64,000 bases of DNA from Microglena sp. YARC (Eukaryota > Chlorophyta > Chlorophyceae > Chlamydomonadales > Chlamydomonadaceae): the NCBI GenBank assembly GCA_022414725.1, contig CM039463.1, positions 20,435,129 to 20,499,128 of the forward strand. Reading direction: 5' to 3'. Shown here piece by piece: positions 1-34,600 of the stretch. The notes beneath the pieces are model-generated. The model saw only the letters and a program-made list of their open reading frames with translations. It was not told the DNA's origin and did not search any database. The translations under genes were made by a program, and so were the position numbers. How positions within the stretch are numbered: the first letter of the stretch is position 1; each line of letters opens with the position of its first letter.

Positions 1-700
1 CATGCAGACAAATATGCAGACAAACATGCAGACAAACATGCAGGCAAACATGCAGACAAACATGCAGACAAACATGCAGACAAACATGCAGGTAAACATG
101 CAGACAAACATGCAGACAAACATGCAGGCAAACATGCCGACAAACATGCAGGCAAACATGCAGATAAATATGCAGACAAACATGCAGGCAAACATGCAGA
201 CAAACATGCAGACAAACATGCAGGCAAACATGCAGACAAACATGCAGACAAACATGCAGACAAACATGCAGACAAACATGCAGACAAACATGCAGACAAA
301 CATGCAGACAAACATGCAGGCAAACATGCAGACAAATATGCAGACAAACATGCAGGCAAACATGCAGACAAACATGCAGACAAACATGCAGGCAAACATG
401 CAGACAAACATGCAGGCAAACATGCAGACAAACATGCAGACAAACATGCAGGCAAACATGCAGACAAACATGCAGGCAAACATGCAGACAAACATGCAGA
501 CAAACATGCAGGCAAACATGCAGACAAACATGCAGACAAACAGGCTGGCAGGAAGACAAACAGACAGACAGACAAACAAAGAAACAAGCAAACATACAAA
601 CAAACAAACAGACAAACAAACAGACACACGAACAAGCAGACAAACAAACAGACAAACAAATAGACACACGAACAAGCAGACAAACAAACAAAGATATAAA
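1..700. repeat. 12-bp minisatellite (CAAACATGCAGA) and degenerate CAGACAAA tract
   Basis: About 45 tandem copies of a 12-bp unit run from 1 to 540 with A/G variants (CAGACA versus CAGGCA), then decay into CAGACAAACA repeats to about 700. The unit is a multiple of three, so an MQTN-repeat frame stays open; I do not regard it as coding. Confidence 0.95.
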
Positions 701-863
701 CAGATAAAAAACGGACAAATTCAATTGAAATTTAAAATTGAAATTGTTACATCCGAGTAATGTGCCACTCTCAGGACGTGAAGTTAAGGACACCACTCCG
801 TAAGCCGGAACTAGCAGTAGTCACCATGGACAAATTAAAAAATAAACAAACAGTTACTCAATA

Positions 864-1140
864 TTTCTCAACTTGAACTTCCACTTTGACTTGAATCGAC
901 TTGAATTGACTTGAATTGACTTGAATTGACTTGAATCAACTTGAGTTGACTTGAATCAACTTGAACTTCTACTTTGACTTGAATTGACTTGAATCAACTT
1001 GAATTGACTTGAATTGACTTGAATTGACTTGAATCAACTTGAACTTCCACTTTGACTTGAATTGACTTGAATTGACTTGAATCAACTTGAATTGACTTGA
1101 ATTGACTTGAGTCAACTTGAACTTCCACTTTGACTTGACT
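864..1140. repeat. TTGAATTGAC/TTGAATCAAC minisatellite
   Basis: 10-bp units in higher-order blocks separated by ACTTCCACTTTGAC. The region 701-863 before it holds nothing I recognise. Confidence 0.9.
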
Positions 1141-1199
1141 TCTAACTTTCAACGCTGTGTATGCCGTTGCATGTTCCCCCCCCCCTCTTTTGGTTATCA

Positions 1200-1490
1200 T
1201 CAGATGTGTTCGACATAACACGGTGAGTCCCATTTTTTTAAACCCTAAACCCTAAACCCTAAACCTTAAAACATATCAGATGTGTTCGACATAACACGGA
1301 AAGTCCCATCATTATAAACCCTAAACCCTAAACCTTAAAACAGATCGGATGTGTTCGACATAACACGGTGAGTTCCATCTTTATAAACCCTAAACCCTAA
1401 ACTTTAAACCAGATGAGTGTTTGACATAACACGACGAGTCCCATCTTTATAAACCCTAAACCTTAAACCAGATCAGATGTGATTGACATA
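1200..1490. repeat. About 75-bp repeats containing AAACCCT telomere-like tracts
   Basis: Four to five copies of CAGATGTGTTCGACATAACA followed by TCCCATC and one to three AAACCCT units. This is an interstitial repeat, not a chromosome end, because the tracts are short and unique sequence follows on both sides. Confidence 0.85.
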
Positions 1491-1512
1491 GGACGATGAG
1501 TCCCATGTATAA

Positions 1513-1731
1513 AAAGTCCTATGCAGCGTCGCTTGCGCGAAAATTGGCGGAGTGTGTTGGCAATGGAACGAAAGGTGGCAACAATGGAGCTGACCGAAGC
1601 GAGTTAGTTACGCGACTGTTGGATGACGTGTCAGGCTTCAAGCAAGAATTTTTTCGGTCGGACCAGGTCGGACGGACAAATGGGTAACCCTGGGGGCTCC
1701 CGCCCCCTTGAAGAGGGGGCTCCGCCAAAAA
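1513..1731 (+). mobile_element. Dispersed element family B, copy 1
   Basis: Shared ends: GTCCTATGCAGCGTCGCTT at the left and GGGGGCTCCGCCAAAAA at the right, with internal TTGGCGGAGTGTGTTGGCAA and GTCAGGCTTCA. Other copies are near 31131 (-), 32040 (+), 46075 (-), 59177 (+) and 62746 (-). Length is about 190-220 bp. No protein is encoded and the class is unresolved (SINE or MITE). Confidence 0.7.
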
Positions 1732-1849
1732 TCCTTTCAGCATATATGCAATGGTATAGTACAGTATTATTACAGTCCAGGATAGCCAAATAAACGATGG
1801 GGACTTGCCCAACCTTACAAACCGGAAAGGCAGTTTAAAACCCCAACAA

Positions 1850-2135
1850 ATTGTTTACGATGGGGGCTGGACGTTTGTGCTGTGCAGATCATTTAACTCT
1901 ATGTTGCTGGTCACATTTTTGGCTCGGGGGCGGTCCAACAGACCACCACTGGACTACATGATAATTTAACTCTATGTTGCTTCATTTATGACACATTTTT
2001 GACTCAGGGGCGGTCTGACAGACCACCACATGGCCCAGTGTTTGTGCTATGCAAACAATTTAACGTTGCTTGTCACATTTTTGACAATTTAACGTTGCTT
2101 GTCACATTTGAGACGGTCCTCAAGACCCCTACATG
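1850..2135. repeat. Short imperfect repeats (AACTCTATGTTGCT / CACATTTTTG)
   Basis: Three to four imperfect repeats of TTTAACTCTATGTTGCTGGT with CGGTCCAACAGACCACCA. These look like decayed early members of the array that follows. Confidence 0.6.
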
Positions 2136-2851
2136 ACTTTTAGCTAGAGCGTCTCGTCACCCACCCACCCACTGTCACATCTCATATTTTCACCACTATC
2201 ATCACCACCACCACCTACATGATTGACTCAGGGGCGGTCCAACAAACCCTAACATGACCCTATCAGCTAGAGCGTCACGTCATGTCTCGTCACTTACCCA
2301 CCCACTGTCACATCTTGTTTTTTCATCACCATCACCACCACCACCACCATCATCACCACCACTTCCACCACCACCACCTACATGACTCTTTCAGCTAGAG
2401 TGTCTTGTCACCCACCCACCCACTGCCACATCTCATATTTTCATCATCATCACCAGCACCAGCACCACCACCATCATCACCAACACAACCACCACCACCA
2501 CCTACATGACTCTTTCAGCTAGAGTGTCTTGTCTCCCACCCACCCACTGCCACATCTCATATTTTCATCATCATCACCATCACCACCACCATCATCACCA
2601 TCACCATCACCACCACCTTCATGTATTGACTCAGGGGTGGTCCCACAGACCCCTACATGACCCTACCAGCTAGAGCGTCACATCATCCACCCACAAACCC
2701 ACCCACTGCCACATCTCATGTTTTCACCACCATCACCACCACCACCACCACCACCACCATCACCACCACCACCACCATCACCACCACCACCACCACCACC
2801 TGCATGAATGACTCAGGGGCGGTCCTACAGATCACTACATGACCCTGTCAG
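2136..2851 (+). repeat. Exon-edge echo array (acceptor side) of TMEM62-like exon a with (ACC)n
   Basis: Units of about 120-130 bp carry TACATGACYCTNTCAG followed by CTAGAGCGTCTCGTC, the same edge that begins exon a at 2852. Each truncated exon edge runs into CACCCACCCACTGCCACATC and then (ACC/ATC)n. About five decoy copies precede the real edge. Confidence 0.7.
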
Positions 2852-25290
<22,439 letters not shown>

Positions 25291-25296
25291 AATAAA

Positions 25297-26300
25297 GACA
25301 GACGGCATGGCTGCCAGCAATGACGTTGGTGTCCCGAGAGGCCAGACTACCTACATACACACACACACTCAAACACATACCACCCAACAACAAAACCCGC
25401 ACCTTGCACCCTGCTTTACCCCGGCGTTGATGTCCCATGGGACCAGCCCTCAGCATAAACATGCACACACACTCTTGAGGGAGTCGTGATGCTAATCCTG
25501 GCATCTTAGAGCAGGGTCATGAAGTCAAGGACAGTATGTATGTATGCTACAGTCCAGGGGTAGACCAAATAAGCTAGAGGGACTTACCCAACCATGAAAG
25601 GAGGGGCTATAAAAAAACTGATGAACTGAACCCCAAGCAATCACTCTACCAACGCGGGCCCTGAGTTCTTGCTTCAGCGATAATTTAATCATATGTTTAG
25701 TCAAAAATAGCCAAACTCGCACGGGCCATGCTTGTAAAGGTTGCTATTATTATATTATGTATTGTTATTCATATTTGTATTTATTGTGCATATTATTTTT
25801 CTGGTTTTAATGTTTTTTGAGGCGGAGACTCTCAAACTGGTTTTTAAGCCCTCCCCAGGTTTTTAGGCATAAAGCAGCACATGGGGGCCAATTGTTTTTA
25901 CTCCTGCTGTATGGAAATAATTTGTATAAGCATGCTTTGATTTTAATTGATTATGTTACTGCTGAAGAAGGCAAGTAGCCTTAAAGGCCGGAGCCATGTA
26001 ACCAAGTTCAAGTTAAAGTGCGCCTACTCTAGTGTAGGAGTTGTAACGCCATTCGAACTGTATCCTCGGTGTCTGTAGTCTGTGCCGGGGTGAAGTAGCT
26101 GTTACAACTTTAATAAAGTCCCTATTGTTATAGTCCGGCTTGTATGCCGTCTCTAGAGTGACTTAGAGCAGCCAGGTGTGAGATCCTACTGTGCTCTATA
26201 CCTGCTGCTGCCCTGTGCCGTTGCAAGCTATGCCCACGTGCCCGGCTAAGCAAGTACTTATGTACTGCTGCCCTCTCTCCTTCTTCAGCTCGCCAATGAG
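25297..26300. other. Intergenic: microsatellite and dispersed repeat fragments
   Basis: 3' flank of the TMEM62-like gene. Contains short ACACAC tracts and, at about 25545-25700, TACAGTCCAGGGGTAGACCA..GGGACTTACCCAACC, which resembles 1760-1835, about 62675-62725 and 63370-63400. A family D fragment lies at 25935-26012 (CTTAAAGGCCGGAGCCATG). No gene seen. Confidence 0.5.
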
Positions 26301-26309
26301 CCGCTATTC

Positions 26310-27560
26310 ATTTTATACTACATTACATTACATTACATGTTAAAGTCTACTTGACACCGCGAGGGTGTATGAGACTCTGTGCTTTAAACAAAAAGAAAAA
26401 GCACCCACAAAGCAAAAAACCCCATTACATCAGGGGTGTGTCGAAGACAAACAAACCAAACTCCCAACCACCGTTTTGGTGGCGTAGGTATTAAACCCCC
26501 TGGAGCAGGACCCAGATCTCAACCACTTGCAGTGGCGGAGGTACGAAGCTAACAAATGAGAAGTCACAAGAAGAAGAAAAAGGGATAATAAATTACGGTG
26601 CCACTAAGCAGTCCAGGGCTTCCTGTCTTGCTCTTCTACAATTAGAAAGATAGTCGGCTAGGTTGCTCCAAAAAGTCTTAGTGCCATTTCTATTCATAAA
26701 GGTTCTGAAATCTGAATGTGGAATCGCAGAATTCCTCATTCCATACGGTTAAGTCGGTATCCTCATGGACATGCTATAAATATCTGTAAACAGCTTCTGG
26801 TAGCGGAGGCGAATATCATTATAAAAAGGGCACTCAAACATATGCATTTCATCCTCAGGTTTTTGGAAACCACACATTTGACAGTGTCTCATTGAACGAG
26901 GGATGTGTGCTCTATCCACCAACCTCATTCTTTCTGTGTTCAGCCAATGGGAACCCATTCTAAACTGTGCTATGGAACGAATCTGATCCTGCTTATGTAA
27001 GGCGGATGTAAAGGGAATCAAGCCATTCTCATCATTACTGTTGGCTGCGAATCGTTTCTGGTATCGGAGGCGTTTAAAGCCAACCCTTCTCTCATCAGGG
27101 ATGTCTCTGACTGCATTGGTGTCACTTGGTTACTTAAACCTCCACGACTCAAAAACTTCAGACATAATACCTTCGACATCGACAGCCTCCAAAATGTTGA
27201 GGTTTTTACTGGACCCTAGCTTGTGGAGAGCACAACGTAAGTCATGAACCCAGCCAGTGTTGGAATCAAAAGATTCCTCAAGAGCCATTATAATGAGATC
27301 CTCAGGTTGTTTATCTATGGTCTTGTTCCAGAAGCGCAAAGCTTGTTCAATCCAAGCAAAACACAACGGGGTTCTACCCTGCTCTTCCATGATAATATTA
27401 GATGATGTAGATTGGCAAACGCCCAACATTTGTTTAAGTATACCTCTATGCCATTTCTCACAAGCATGGTCATTTGAGATAAGTGTGTTCATGTGTTGAT
27501 CAGAATAGAAGGAGCCCACACCTCACAACCAAAATTCAGGACAGGTTGTACAAGAGAATC
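26310..27560 (-). mobile_element. 5'-truncated LINE remnant (C-terminal part of ORF2 with CCHC zinc motif)
   Basis: On the minus strand two blocks in the same frame (27519-27130 and 27021-26749) are separated by an in-frame TAA. The second contains IAQFRMGSHWLNTERMR and CQMCGFQKPEDEMHMFEC, a C-x2-C-x9-H-x3-C knuckle typical of the region after reverse transcriptase in LINE ORF2 proteins. The reverse transcriptase itself is absent. A (TAATG)n tail at about 26318-26336 sits on the expected 3' side. It is a dead copy. Confidence 0.78.
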
Positions 27561-28140
27561 AAACAGGTGGGGAATCAAACATATGTAAACTGAAGTAGCA
27601 TCTCCTACAAGTGTCTCTGCAGTCTCCGAACTCCGAACATGAAACCTTTAGTAACGCTACGTCACGTTTACATTTTCTTAGTAAATAATGTTACTGTCGA
27701 GTATAGGCAGTATATGACAAGAATATTCAGATAACATTTGCGGTTTTTTTGTATTGTTTTAGACTTTCTGGGCACCTCATTAAGAGGGGGGGGGGGGGGG
27801 GGCGAGGGGGTTCAGCCCTCATTTGTTTTTTCGCTGACTTTTTACTCAGGTCTCAAAATGAAATTTTGACACCCATGAGAAAGCTTTCGTAAGGGCAGTC
27901 CATTAGCACCGCTTTAGACCTCGTGCAATAAGTATCTTCCATCCACTATGGGTTGTCATATCGCAGCCATCATTTGAGGCCAAGGGAAAATTATGTGGCT
28001 TCCACAATAGATAATTTTATTCAGCACTTGTTACATTTAAAACCACACAATGCTTTGTATTCAAATTTCCCCAAAGACCTCAATTGTTGTCTGATCAAGC
28101 CCACCTTTTTCTTTTCGGTTACCGGTACTAGCAATATTTG
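27561..28140. other. Intergenic, no gene seen
   Basis: Mostly unique sequence with a poly-G run at about 27785-27802. Confidence 0.5.
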
Positions 28141-28145
28141 AAATA

Positions 28146-28433
28146 TTGCCCCCAATATTGTTTCCTTGGCAACACTAGCTAGATCACTTGTTTTCTTTAC
28201 GGCTACTAGCAGCAGCTTCTAAGCAGCTCCCTGAGGCAGCCACCGGGCTAAGCCTCAAACATCCAGCAGCTCTAGAAAGCTAATTGCGTCAGATTCAAGG
28301 TGCACTATGTTGCTTTAGGTTTGACTGCTTAGTCAGCCAGGGAGCTGCCTAGAAGCTGCTGCTCATAGCTAATAAGGAAATCAGTTATCTAGCCAGTGTT
28401 GCCAAGGAAACAATATTGGGGGCAATACCGTAT
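28146..28433. mobile_element. Foldback/MITE with roughly 95-bp inverted repeats
   Basis: The left end ATTGCCCCCAATATTGTTTC is the exact inverse of the right end GAAACAATATTGGGGGCAAT. Similarity continues through TTGGCAACACTAGCTAGAT and AGCAGCAGCTTCTAAGCAGC. Related elements: 32296-32512 and 35262-35440, and a fragment at about 29222-29265. Confidence 0.8.
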
Positions 28434-28539
28434 GCGCCTTAAGTACTGGCAAGATTAAGTATTGGCAAATGTCATTCCCCCCCTTAAAGTGGGTATTGGA
28501 AAAACATGGCACAACTAACTTGGCAAAGGGGTCTTGGGC

Positions 28540-28690
28540 TTTGACTGACTCAAGTTCAAATCTGACTCAAGTTCAAATCTGACTCAAGTTGAAATTTGAC
28601 TCAATTTCAAATCTGACTCAAGTTCAAATCTGACTCAAGTTCAAATCTGACTCAAGTTCAAATCTGACTCAAGTTCAAATCCTTTTGGCA
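28540..28690. repeat. 17-bp minisatellite CTGACTCAAGTTCAAAT
   Basis: About nine copies with few changes. Confidence 0.95.
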
Positions 28691-29332
28691 AATCGTCTTT
28701 TTGCTTACATGTTATTGTAACATTTTGACGTTTCCTTGTTACATGTTCACCAAGTAGTCTGCCCAAGCTTGCTATAAATAAAACCATGTAACAGTTCAAA
28801 TCAGGAGCATTAAAATTGCCAGGGCTTTGTAGCCAAACCGGTTTATGGCTCCAGCCGGCCAAAGTGCTGGCTAGATCCATGTAACCAAGTTCAAGGCCAA
28901 GTAAAATAAAAACAATTATAGACTGTCATGAGGGGATGGATTCTTGGACCGTTTTCCCTTAAGAGCTAGGAGTTTTTCCCCCAGCAAACCGGGATTCAAA
29001 CCGGTGTACCATGGTAATTGTAACTTGGCAAAGGCCAACCACCTAGAGTGGTCCCAGGGTCGATCCTAATCCGGTTTTGCAAAGGGTCCTTTGCCATACC
29101 GTTCGCCAAACCTCAAGGCTCGTACGGTATCTCGAATATCATAGACATCGTAGCAGTAATGTAAATATGATAATGTCAGTTTCTAGATGCACTTCGGTGC
29201 GATATGTTTGGCTGGGTAGGGGAGCCAAGGGAGCTGCCTATAAGCTGCTGCTGTTAGCTGAAAAATGAGCTATGGGGAAATGCCTGCATGGACTTTTTTG
29301 CAATCATATATATAAAATGTATGAATGTTAAT

Positions 29333-29536
29333 CCCGTTTCGACGAATGGTAAATGATTGAGCTCGCTGAACTGATGAAGGCGCGGGGTTGAATCCCTACG
29401 GGTGCGCTTTAGCATCCGCGATCGCTGTCAACCGCCATGTATGGTGGTACTGACCAGGTTAAGTAGCAACCCGTTCTCTACCGCCGTAAGACAGGGCTCC
29501 CTTAACACCACGCCCCACCAGGCATTATCATTACTA
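29333..29536 (+). mobile_element. tRNA-derived SINE family A, plus-strand copy
   Basis: Head CCCGTTTCGACGAATGG.., B-box-like GGGTTGAATCCC, then CGATCGCTGTCAACCGCCAT, GACAGGGCTCCCTTAACACC and a CATTATCATTAC end. The A box is disrupted by an insertion. Confidence 0.8.
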
Positions 29537-30600
29537 GCAATCATTTATTATCAATGAATGTGGAGGGGCAAACTAATTTAAAAGCCGAAATGGAAGATGC
29601 AATTGGATGTGCCCTAGTTGACTATCCCAAAACACTTGCCTACCTTACTTGTGCTTTTTACTAGAACTTCAAATCATTGCCTGCCTCAACAACCCATCTC
29701 AACTGCCAATGCAATATCCCATATCGACTGCCCATGCAACTGCACATCTCAACTGCCCATGCAATAGCCTACATGAACTGCTGCCCATGCAACTGCCCCA
29801 AACCAAACCAAACCAAACCAAGGAGTTATAGTTTATGTGCAAGCTTGTCCAGCAGTTGAAACCAACCGGAAGGGGTAGTGAACCAGTGACCAGACAGACC
29901 ACAAGGGGCAGTGTAGCTGAACTGTTGCTGAATCATGTATACAATATATGCCATATGTACTGTTTTGTTTTTAAATTTCGTATTGGAGTATCTGTGCTGG
30001 GTCTGAATTGTATACCGTTTATATAGCCGTCTCCAGCGACTGCACAGAACACTCGGACAACCTGGGGGAGGGGGAAGGGGATCGGCCCTCCTCAGTTTTT
30101 TTAGGCATTTTTTTGTTTGCAGTTATTTTTCGCTCCTAGCTGGAGCTATGTAACCTAGTCAAAGTCCAAGCGAGTCACTTATAGGCCCGATTCATATAAA
30201 AAACGCGACTAAGAGGACAACATTCTCATATAAATCACAGTGAATAGAACACAAATGAAATATTACATAACTGTCACGCCGTTGCAACTGGACTGTTCGG
30301 TTCACGCTGTCCTAAATGTATCACGTCCCTATAAACAGCCGTAGCATATGGCTACAGATTGCCAATTCACAATTCACAGGGCTACAAAAAAGTGCAGACA
30401 CTCTAACAAAGCTGATAATAATGTTCTGGTTTTCATTGCTTATGCTACTGCCGAAGACAGTGAGCAGCCTTAAAGGCCGGAGCCATGTAACCAAGTTCAA
30501 GTTCCTACACAGCAGTGCAGCAAGTAGCAACTATGCGTGAAGGCAATAATTAAATGCTGAAAGTCCTTTCAGAGCACCAATACGCTTAGTCCTTTCAGGT
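29537..30600. other. Intergenic, no gene seen
   Basis: Contains CAACTGCCCATGCAAT repeats at about 29698-29795 and a family D fragment at about 30420-30500. No supportable gene. Confidence 0.5.
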
Positions 30601-30654
30601 GTTTATCTGCTTAGTTGGCTCTCTGGTTTCCGTGGGTATCGCACGGGGGGACTT

Positions 30655-30805
30655 TGCAGTGGAAGACAGTGAGCAGCACAGGGCTGGCTGTACTGCTTAC
30701 AAGACAGTGAGCAGCACAGGGCTGGCTGTACTGCTTACAAGACAGTGAGCAGCACAGGGCTGGCTGTACTGCTAACAAGACAGTGAGCAGCACAGGGCTG
30801 GCTGA
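30655..30805. repeat. 37-bp tandem repeat, four copies
   Basis: AAGACAGTGAGCAGCACAGG GCTGGCTGTACTGCTTAC units. The first half resembles the family D core (GAAGACAGTGAGCAGC), suggesting the array grew from it. Confidence 0.93.
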
Positions 30806-30879
30806 AAAAACATGTTACAATCCAATCCGATCCATTTCAGCGGACCAGCCATTCACGTTGTGGAGTTCGTCAAATACCT

Positions 30880-31125
30880 GATCTGTCTTCTTCTCTGTAA
30901 CAGGCGACCTGCAGCTACCTCTAGGCCAAGCTTAAGCCCACCTTCAATCAAAGCAAGGGCAGCTGTCTTCTCCTTAGTATCATGTGTCGGGCAGCTATCC
31001 CTTGGCGTAGCTTAAGCCCACCTTCAAACTAAGCAATGGCAGCCGTCTTCTTCTTTGTATCAGGTGTCCGGCAGCTATCTCTAGGCTAAGCCTAAGCCCA
31101 CGTTCAAACAAAGCAAGGACAGCTG
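30880..31125. repeat. About 90-bp tandem repeat
   Basis: Three units with GGCAGCTATCYCTAGGCTAAG, AAGCCCACCTTCAAAC and AGCTGTCTTCT. A fourth unit continues at 31353-31415 beyond the family B insertion, so that element probably inserted into the array. Confidence 0.8.
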
Positions 31126-31130
31126 TCTTT

Positions 31131-31179
31131 TTTGGCGGAGCCCCCCCTTCTGGGGGCAGGAGCCCCCAGGGTCACCCCA

Positions 31180-31212
<33 letters not shown>

Positions 31213-31353
31213 GGTCTGTCTGACCGAGACGACACGTCAGCCAACTGTTGCATAACATACTGGCTTCGGTCAGCTCCATTGTTGCCACCTGTCATTCTGT
31301 TGCCAACACTCTCCGCCAATTTTCCGCGTCGCTTGTGACGCTGCATATGACTT
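31131..31353 (-). mobile_element. Dispersed element family B, copy in minus orientation
   Basis: TTTTTTGGCGGAGCCCCCCC at the left through CTGCATATGACTTGTC at the right, with a (TGTC)n expansion. It interrupts the 90-bp repeat array. Confidence 0.75.
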
Positions 31354-31502
31354 GTCTTCGTATCAGGAGACAGGCAGCTATCGCTAGGCTAAGCCTATTC
31401 CCACCTTCAAACAACCCAGGAACATACTGTTCCCTCCAAGCCGGGAGGTGCTCGACAGGACCAATGCAGGAAGATCAATGCAGCTCCATGTTTGCCTTGG
31501 TT

Positions 31503-31692
31503 CTATGGGGCGTACTGCTTGCGATTGAGAAGGCTGATATCACCAATCTTGCGAGGATACACCTTGGTGATTATGAAGTAGACAATGGCGAAGACGAAGC
31601 TGAGCCCGCCGACGGCGACGTAGGCGCCACCCAGGAACATGCTGTTCCCCCCAAGCCAGGTGGTGGTGGACAGGACCAGGGTCTTGTGTCCA
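31503..31692 (-). CDS. CDC50: CDC50 exon 10 (second membrane helix, stop)
   Basis: SGHKTLVLSTTTWLGGNSMF, AYVAVGGLSFVFAIVYFIIT, then a short cytosolic tail ending KQYAP. Acceptor CTTGCAG. Confidence 0.95.
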
Positions 31693-34600
31693 CTGCAAGG
31701 CCAGCGGTTTGGTGAAGACATGGTTAGAGGCATGGATAGATGATAGGATGGATGGATTACAGGATTAGTGGAAGGTAAGAGGCATGGATGAAGGCAGGAT
31801 GATAGGATGGATGTATTAGAGGATTAGCAGGATTAGAGGAAGGTAAGAGGCATGGATAGATGTTAGGATGGATGTATTAGAGGATTGGCAGGATTAGTGG
31901 AAGGTAAGAGGCATGGATGAAGGCAGGATGATAGGATGGATGTATTAGAGGATTAGCAGGAAGGTATGGTAAACGCAGAAGATTGGGGGGGGGGGGGGGG
32001 GGCTCCACCAAAAACACTGGCGGGGTAAGGGTCTCACGACAAGTCCTAGGCGCCCTGCAAGCGACGCGTAAAATTGGCGGAGAGTGTTGGCTATTGGAGG
32101 GACAGGTGGCACCGGAATCGAGTGCAGCGGACGGAAGCCAGGGTATACGAAATAGTTAATGCCAAGGTTCTGTCCCGACAACACAACAAACGGACAACAA
32201 GGTGACCTTGGGGATCCACCCAAAACTAGTATGCGTTGATCGACGATGCTGGCACTGAGGACGTCTCCCAACTTCAGGGAGCTGCGACATGTAGATTGCT
32301 CTGTTTCATTTTTTGGCTACTCGTGGCAGCTTCTCGCCAGCTCCAATAGCCAGCCACCTGGCCAGAACAAATGCTTGAAGCTGCATTGGAATGCTTGCCA
32401 TATCAGCTTTCAGAAGCACTAGCTAGCTTCAGGTTTGGCTCAAGGAAAGGGAAAGGGAGCTGTCTAGAAGCTGCTACGCGTAGCCCCCAAAAGAAACAGC
32501 GGTAGATTGACATATAGACAGTGGGATGAGGGACTCACGAAAACTGGTACGTGTTGTACTGGTTGATGATGCTGACAGTGAGGACATCTCCCTTCTTTAG
32601 GTCCTGGTCGTTGATTCTGCCCCACAACTTGCGGAATTTGGGCATGTGTGCCAGTCGCATCCAATTGATGAAGCGCTCATCCTGCAGTGCAGTGATGTTA
32701 TTGTTGGCGTTATTTGCTTATTTTGGCGGTTCTTGTTGGCGGTTGTATTCGGCGGGTGTTATTGGTGGTTTTTGGCGGTTGGCAGGTGTTGTTGGCGATT
32801 TGGCGGGTGTTGGCGGGCTTTGTTGTTGTTGTTGGTGGTGGCTGTGGTGGTGGCTGTGGTGGTGGTAGTGGTTATGGTTGTTGTGGTAGTGCTTGTGGTA
32901 GTTGTAGTTGTTGGCGGCTGTGTTTTTGGTGGTGCTGGTTTTGGTGGCAGCCTTGGTCATGTGTTTGGGCAGGTGTGCCAGTCCCATCCAATTGATGAAG
33001 CGCTCATCCTGCAGGGCAGCGTTGCTGTTGGCGGCTGTGGTGGTATGTGATTGTTGTTGTTGTGGTGGTGGTTGTTGTTGTGGTGGTTGTTGTTGTTGTG
33101 GTGGTGGTTGTTGTTGTTGTTGTTGTTGTTTGTGGTTGTTGTTGTTGTTGTTGTTGTGGTGGCTGTGGTGGTATGTGGTTGTGTTGGTTGTGTTGGTGGT
33201 AGTGGTAGTTGTTGGCGACTGTGGTGGTGGTGGTAGTTGTGGTGGTTGTTGATGTTGGCTGCTCTTGTGGTGGTGGTGGTTGTGGTGGTTTTGGTGGCAG
33301 CCTTAGTCATGCAGTGCAGTGTTGTTGTTGGCTGCTGTTGTGGTGGTGGTGGTGGTTTTGGTGGCAGCCTTAGTCATGCAGTGCAGTGTTGTTGTTGGCT
33401 ACTGTTGTGGTGGTGGTGGTGGTTTTGGCGGCAGCCTTAGTCTTGCAGTGCAGAGTTGTAGTTGGCTTTTTTGTTTTTTTGAGGGTGTTGCTGTTCGCGT
33501 TTTTTTCCGGTTGGCAGGTGTTGTTGGCAGGTGCTATTGTTGGCGGTTGATGTTGGCGTTTTTGGCGGTTGGCATGAGTTGTGGGCAGTTTTGCGTGTGT
33601 TGTTGGCGACTGTGGTTGTGGTGGTACTGGTTTTGGTGGCAGCCTTGGTCATGTTTTTGGAAGTCACAATTGTGGTAGCATTGGTGTTGGTGTGACTGGT
33701 GTTGGCTGTGTTGGTGATGATGGTAGTGTTGGTGTTGGTGACAGTGGTGTTTTTGGTGGTATGATATACCGCCTGATAATCGTAGAATCACAACGATATG
33801 GACAAACCAAGGGGAACAATGGAGATGTATGATTTGGGCATGTGCAAAGTGGCCAGGGAATTGAATTGTGATAAAGCAGCAGTTTATCACGGGGGCAGGT
33901 CCTTTGTAAGATACTGCACCAACACAAAAACATGAATGAATGCAGACGAATGACAGGAAGAATCAATGAGCCATAAGGCAATATTTTCATTATCTTCATA
34001 TTATATTGATTAAGATTATTTTAATCGAAAGGATTCTTAATCCAGGAGGTGGGACCCCGTAATATTCATGCCACAGAGTTTCCTTCTGATGTGTATGATA
34101 ACGATGTCACAGAGGTTCCTTCTGATGTGTATGATAACGATGTCACAGAGGTTCCTTCTGATGTGTATGATAACGAGATTGTATGCTATTGGACAATTAT
34201 ATTAATATTTGTATGATTATGGTATATTATATCATGACATATTATGATTAAATTATATTTATAATTATGAGTTTGTATGACTATGAGTTTGTATGATTTT
34301 GGGTCTGTATGATTCTGGGTTTGTATGCTTAAGCATTTGTATGCTTATGGGTTTGTATGCTTATGAGTTTGCATGGTTATGAATTTGTATGATTATTAGT
34401 TTGTATGCTTATGAGTTTGTATGATTATATGCCTGTATGATTCTATGTTTGTATGTAGCCAGGCTGTGCTAGTCCAACATTCGGTAATGTCCCGACGAGG
34501 CAGGCAGTACATTGGTATATGGACAGCCTGGCAAGCTCAACTGCATGAAACATGCAGTTGGTGCGTGGTCACTTTGGGTTGACATACTAATTGCCACAAC

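Noticed and set aside
2..760. 252-residue MQTN-repeat open frame
   Set aside because: A 12-bp tandem repeat lacking stops; no family, no splice context and no non-repeat coding sequence.
1236..1475. Telomere end
   Set aside because: AAACCCT runs of at most three units alternating with other sequence, and internal to the window; interstitial repeat only.
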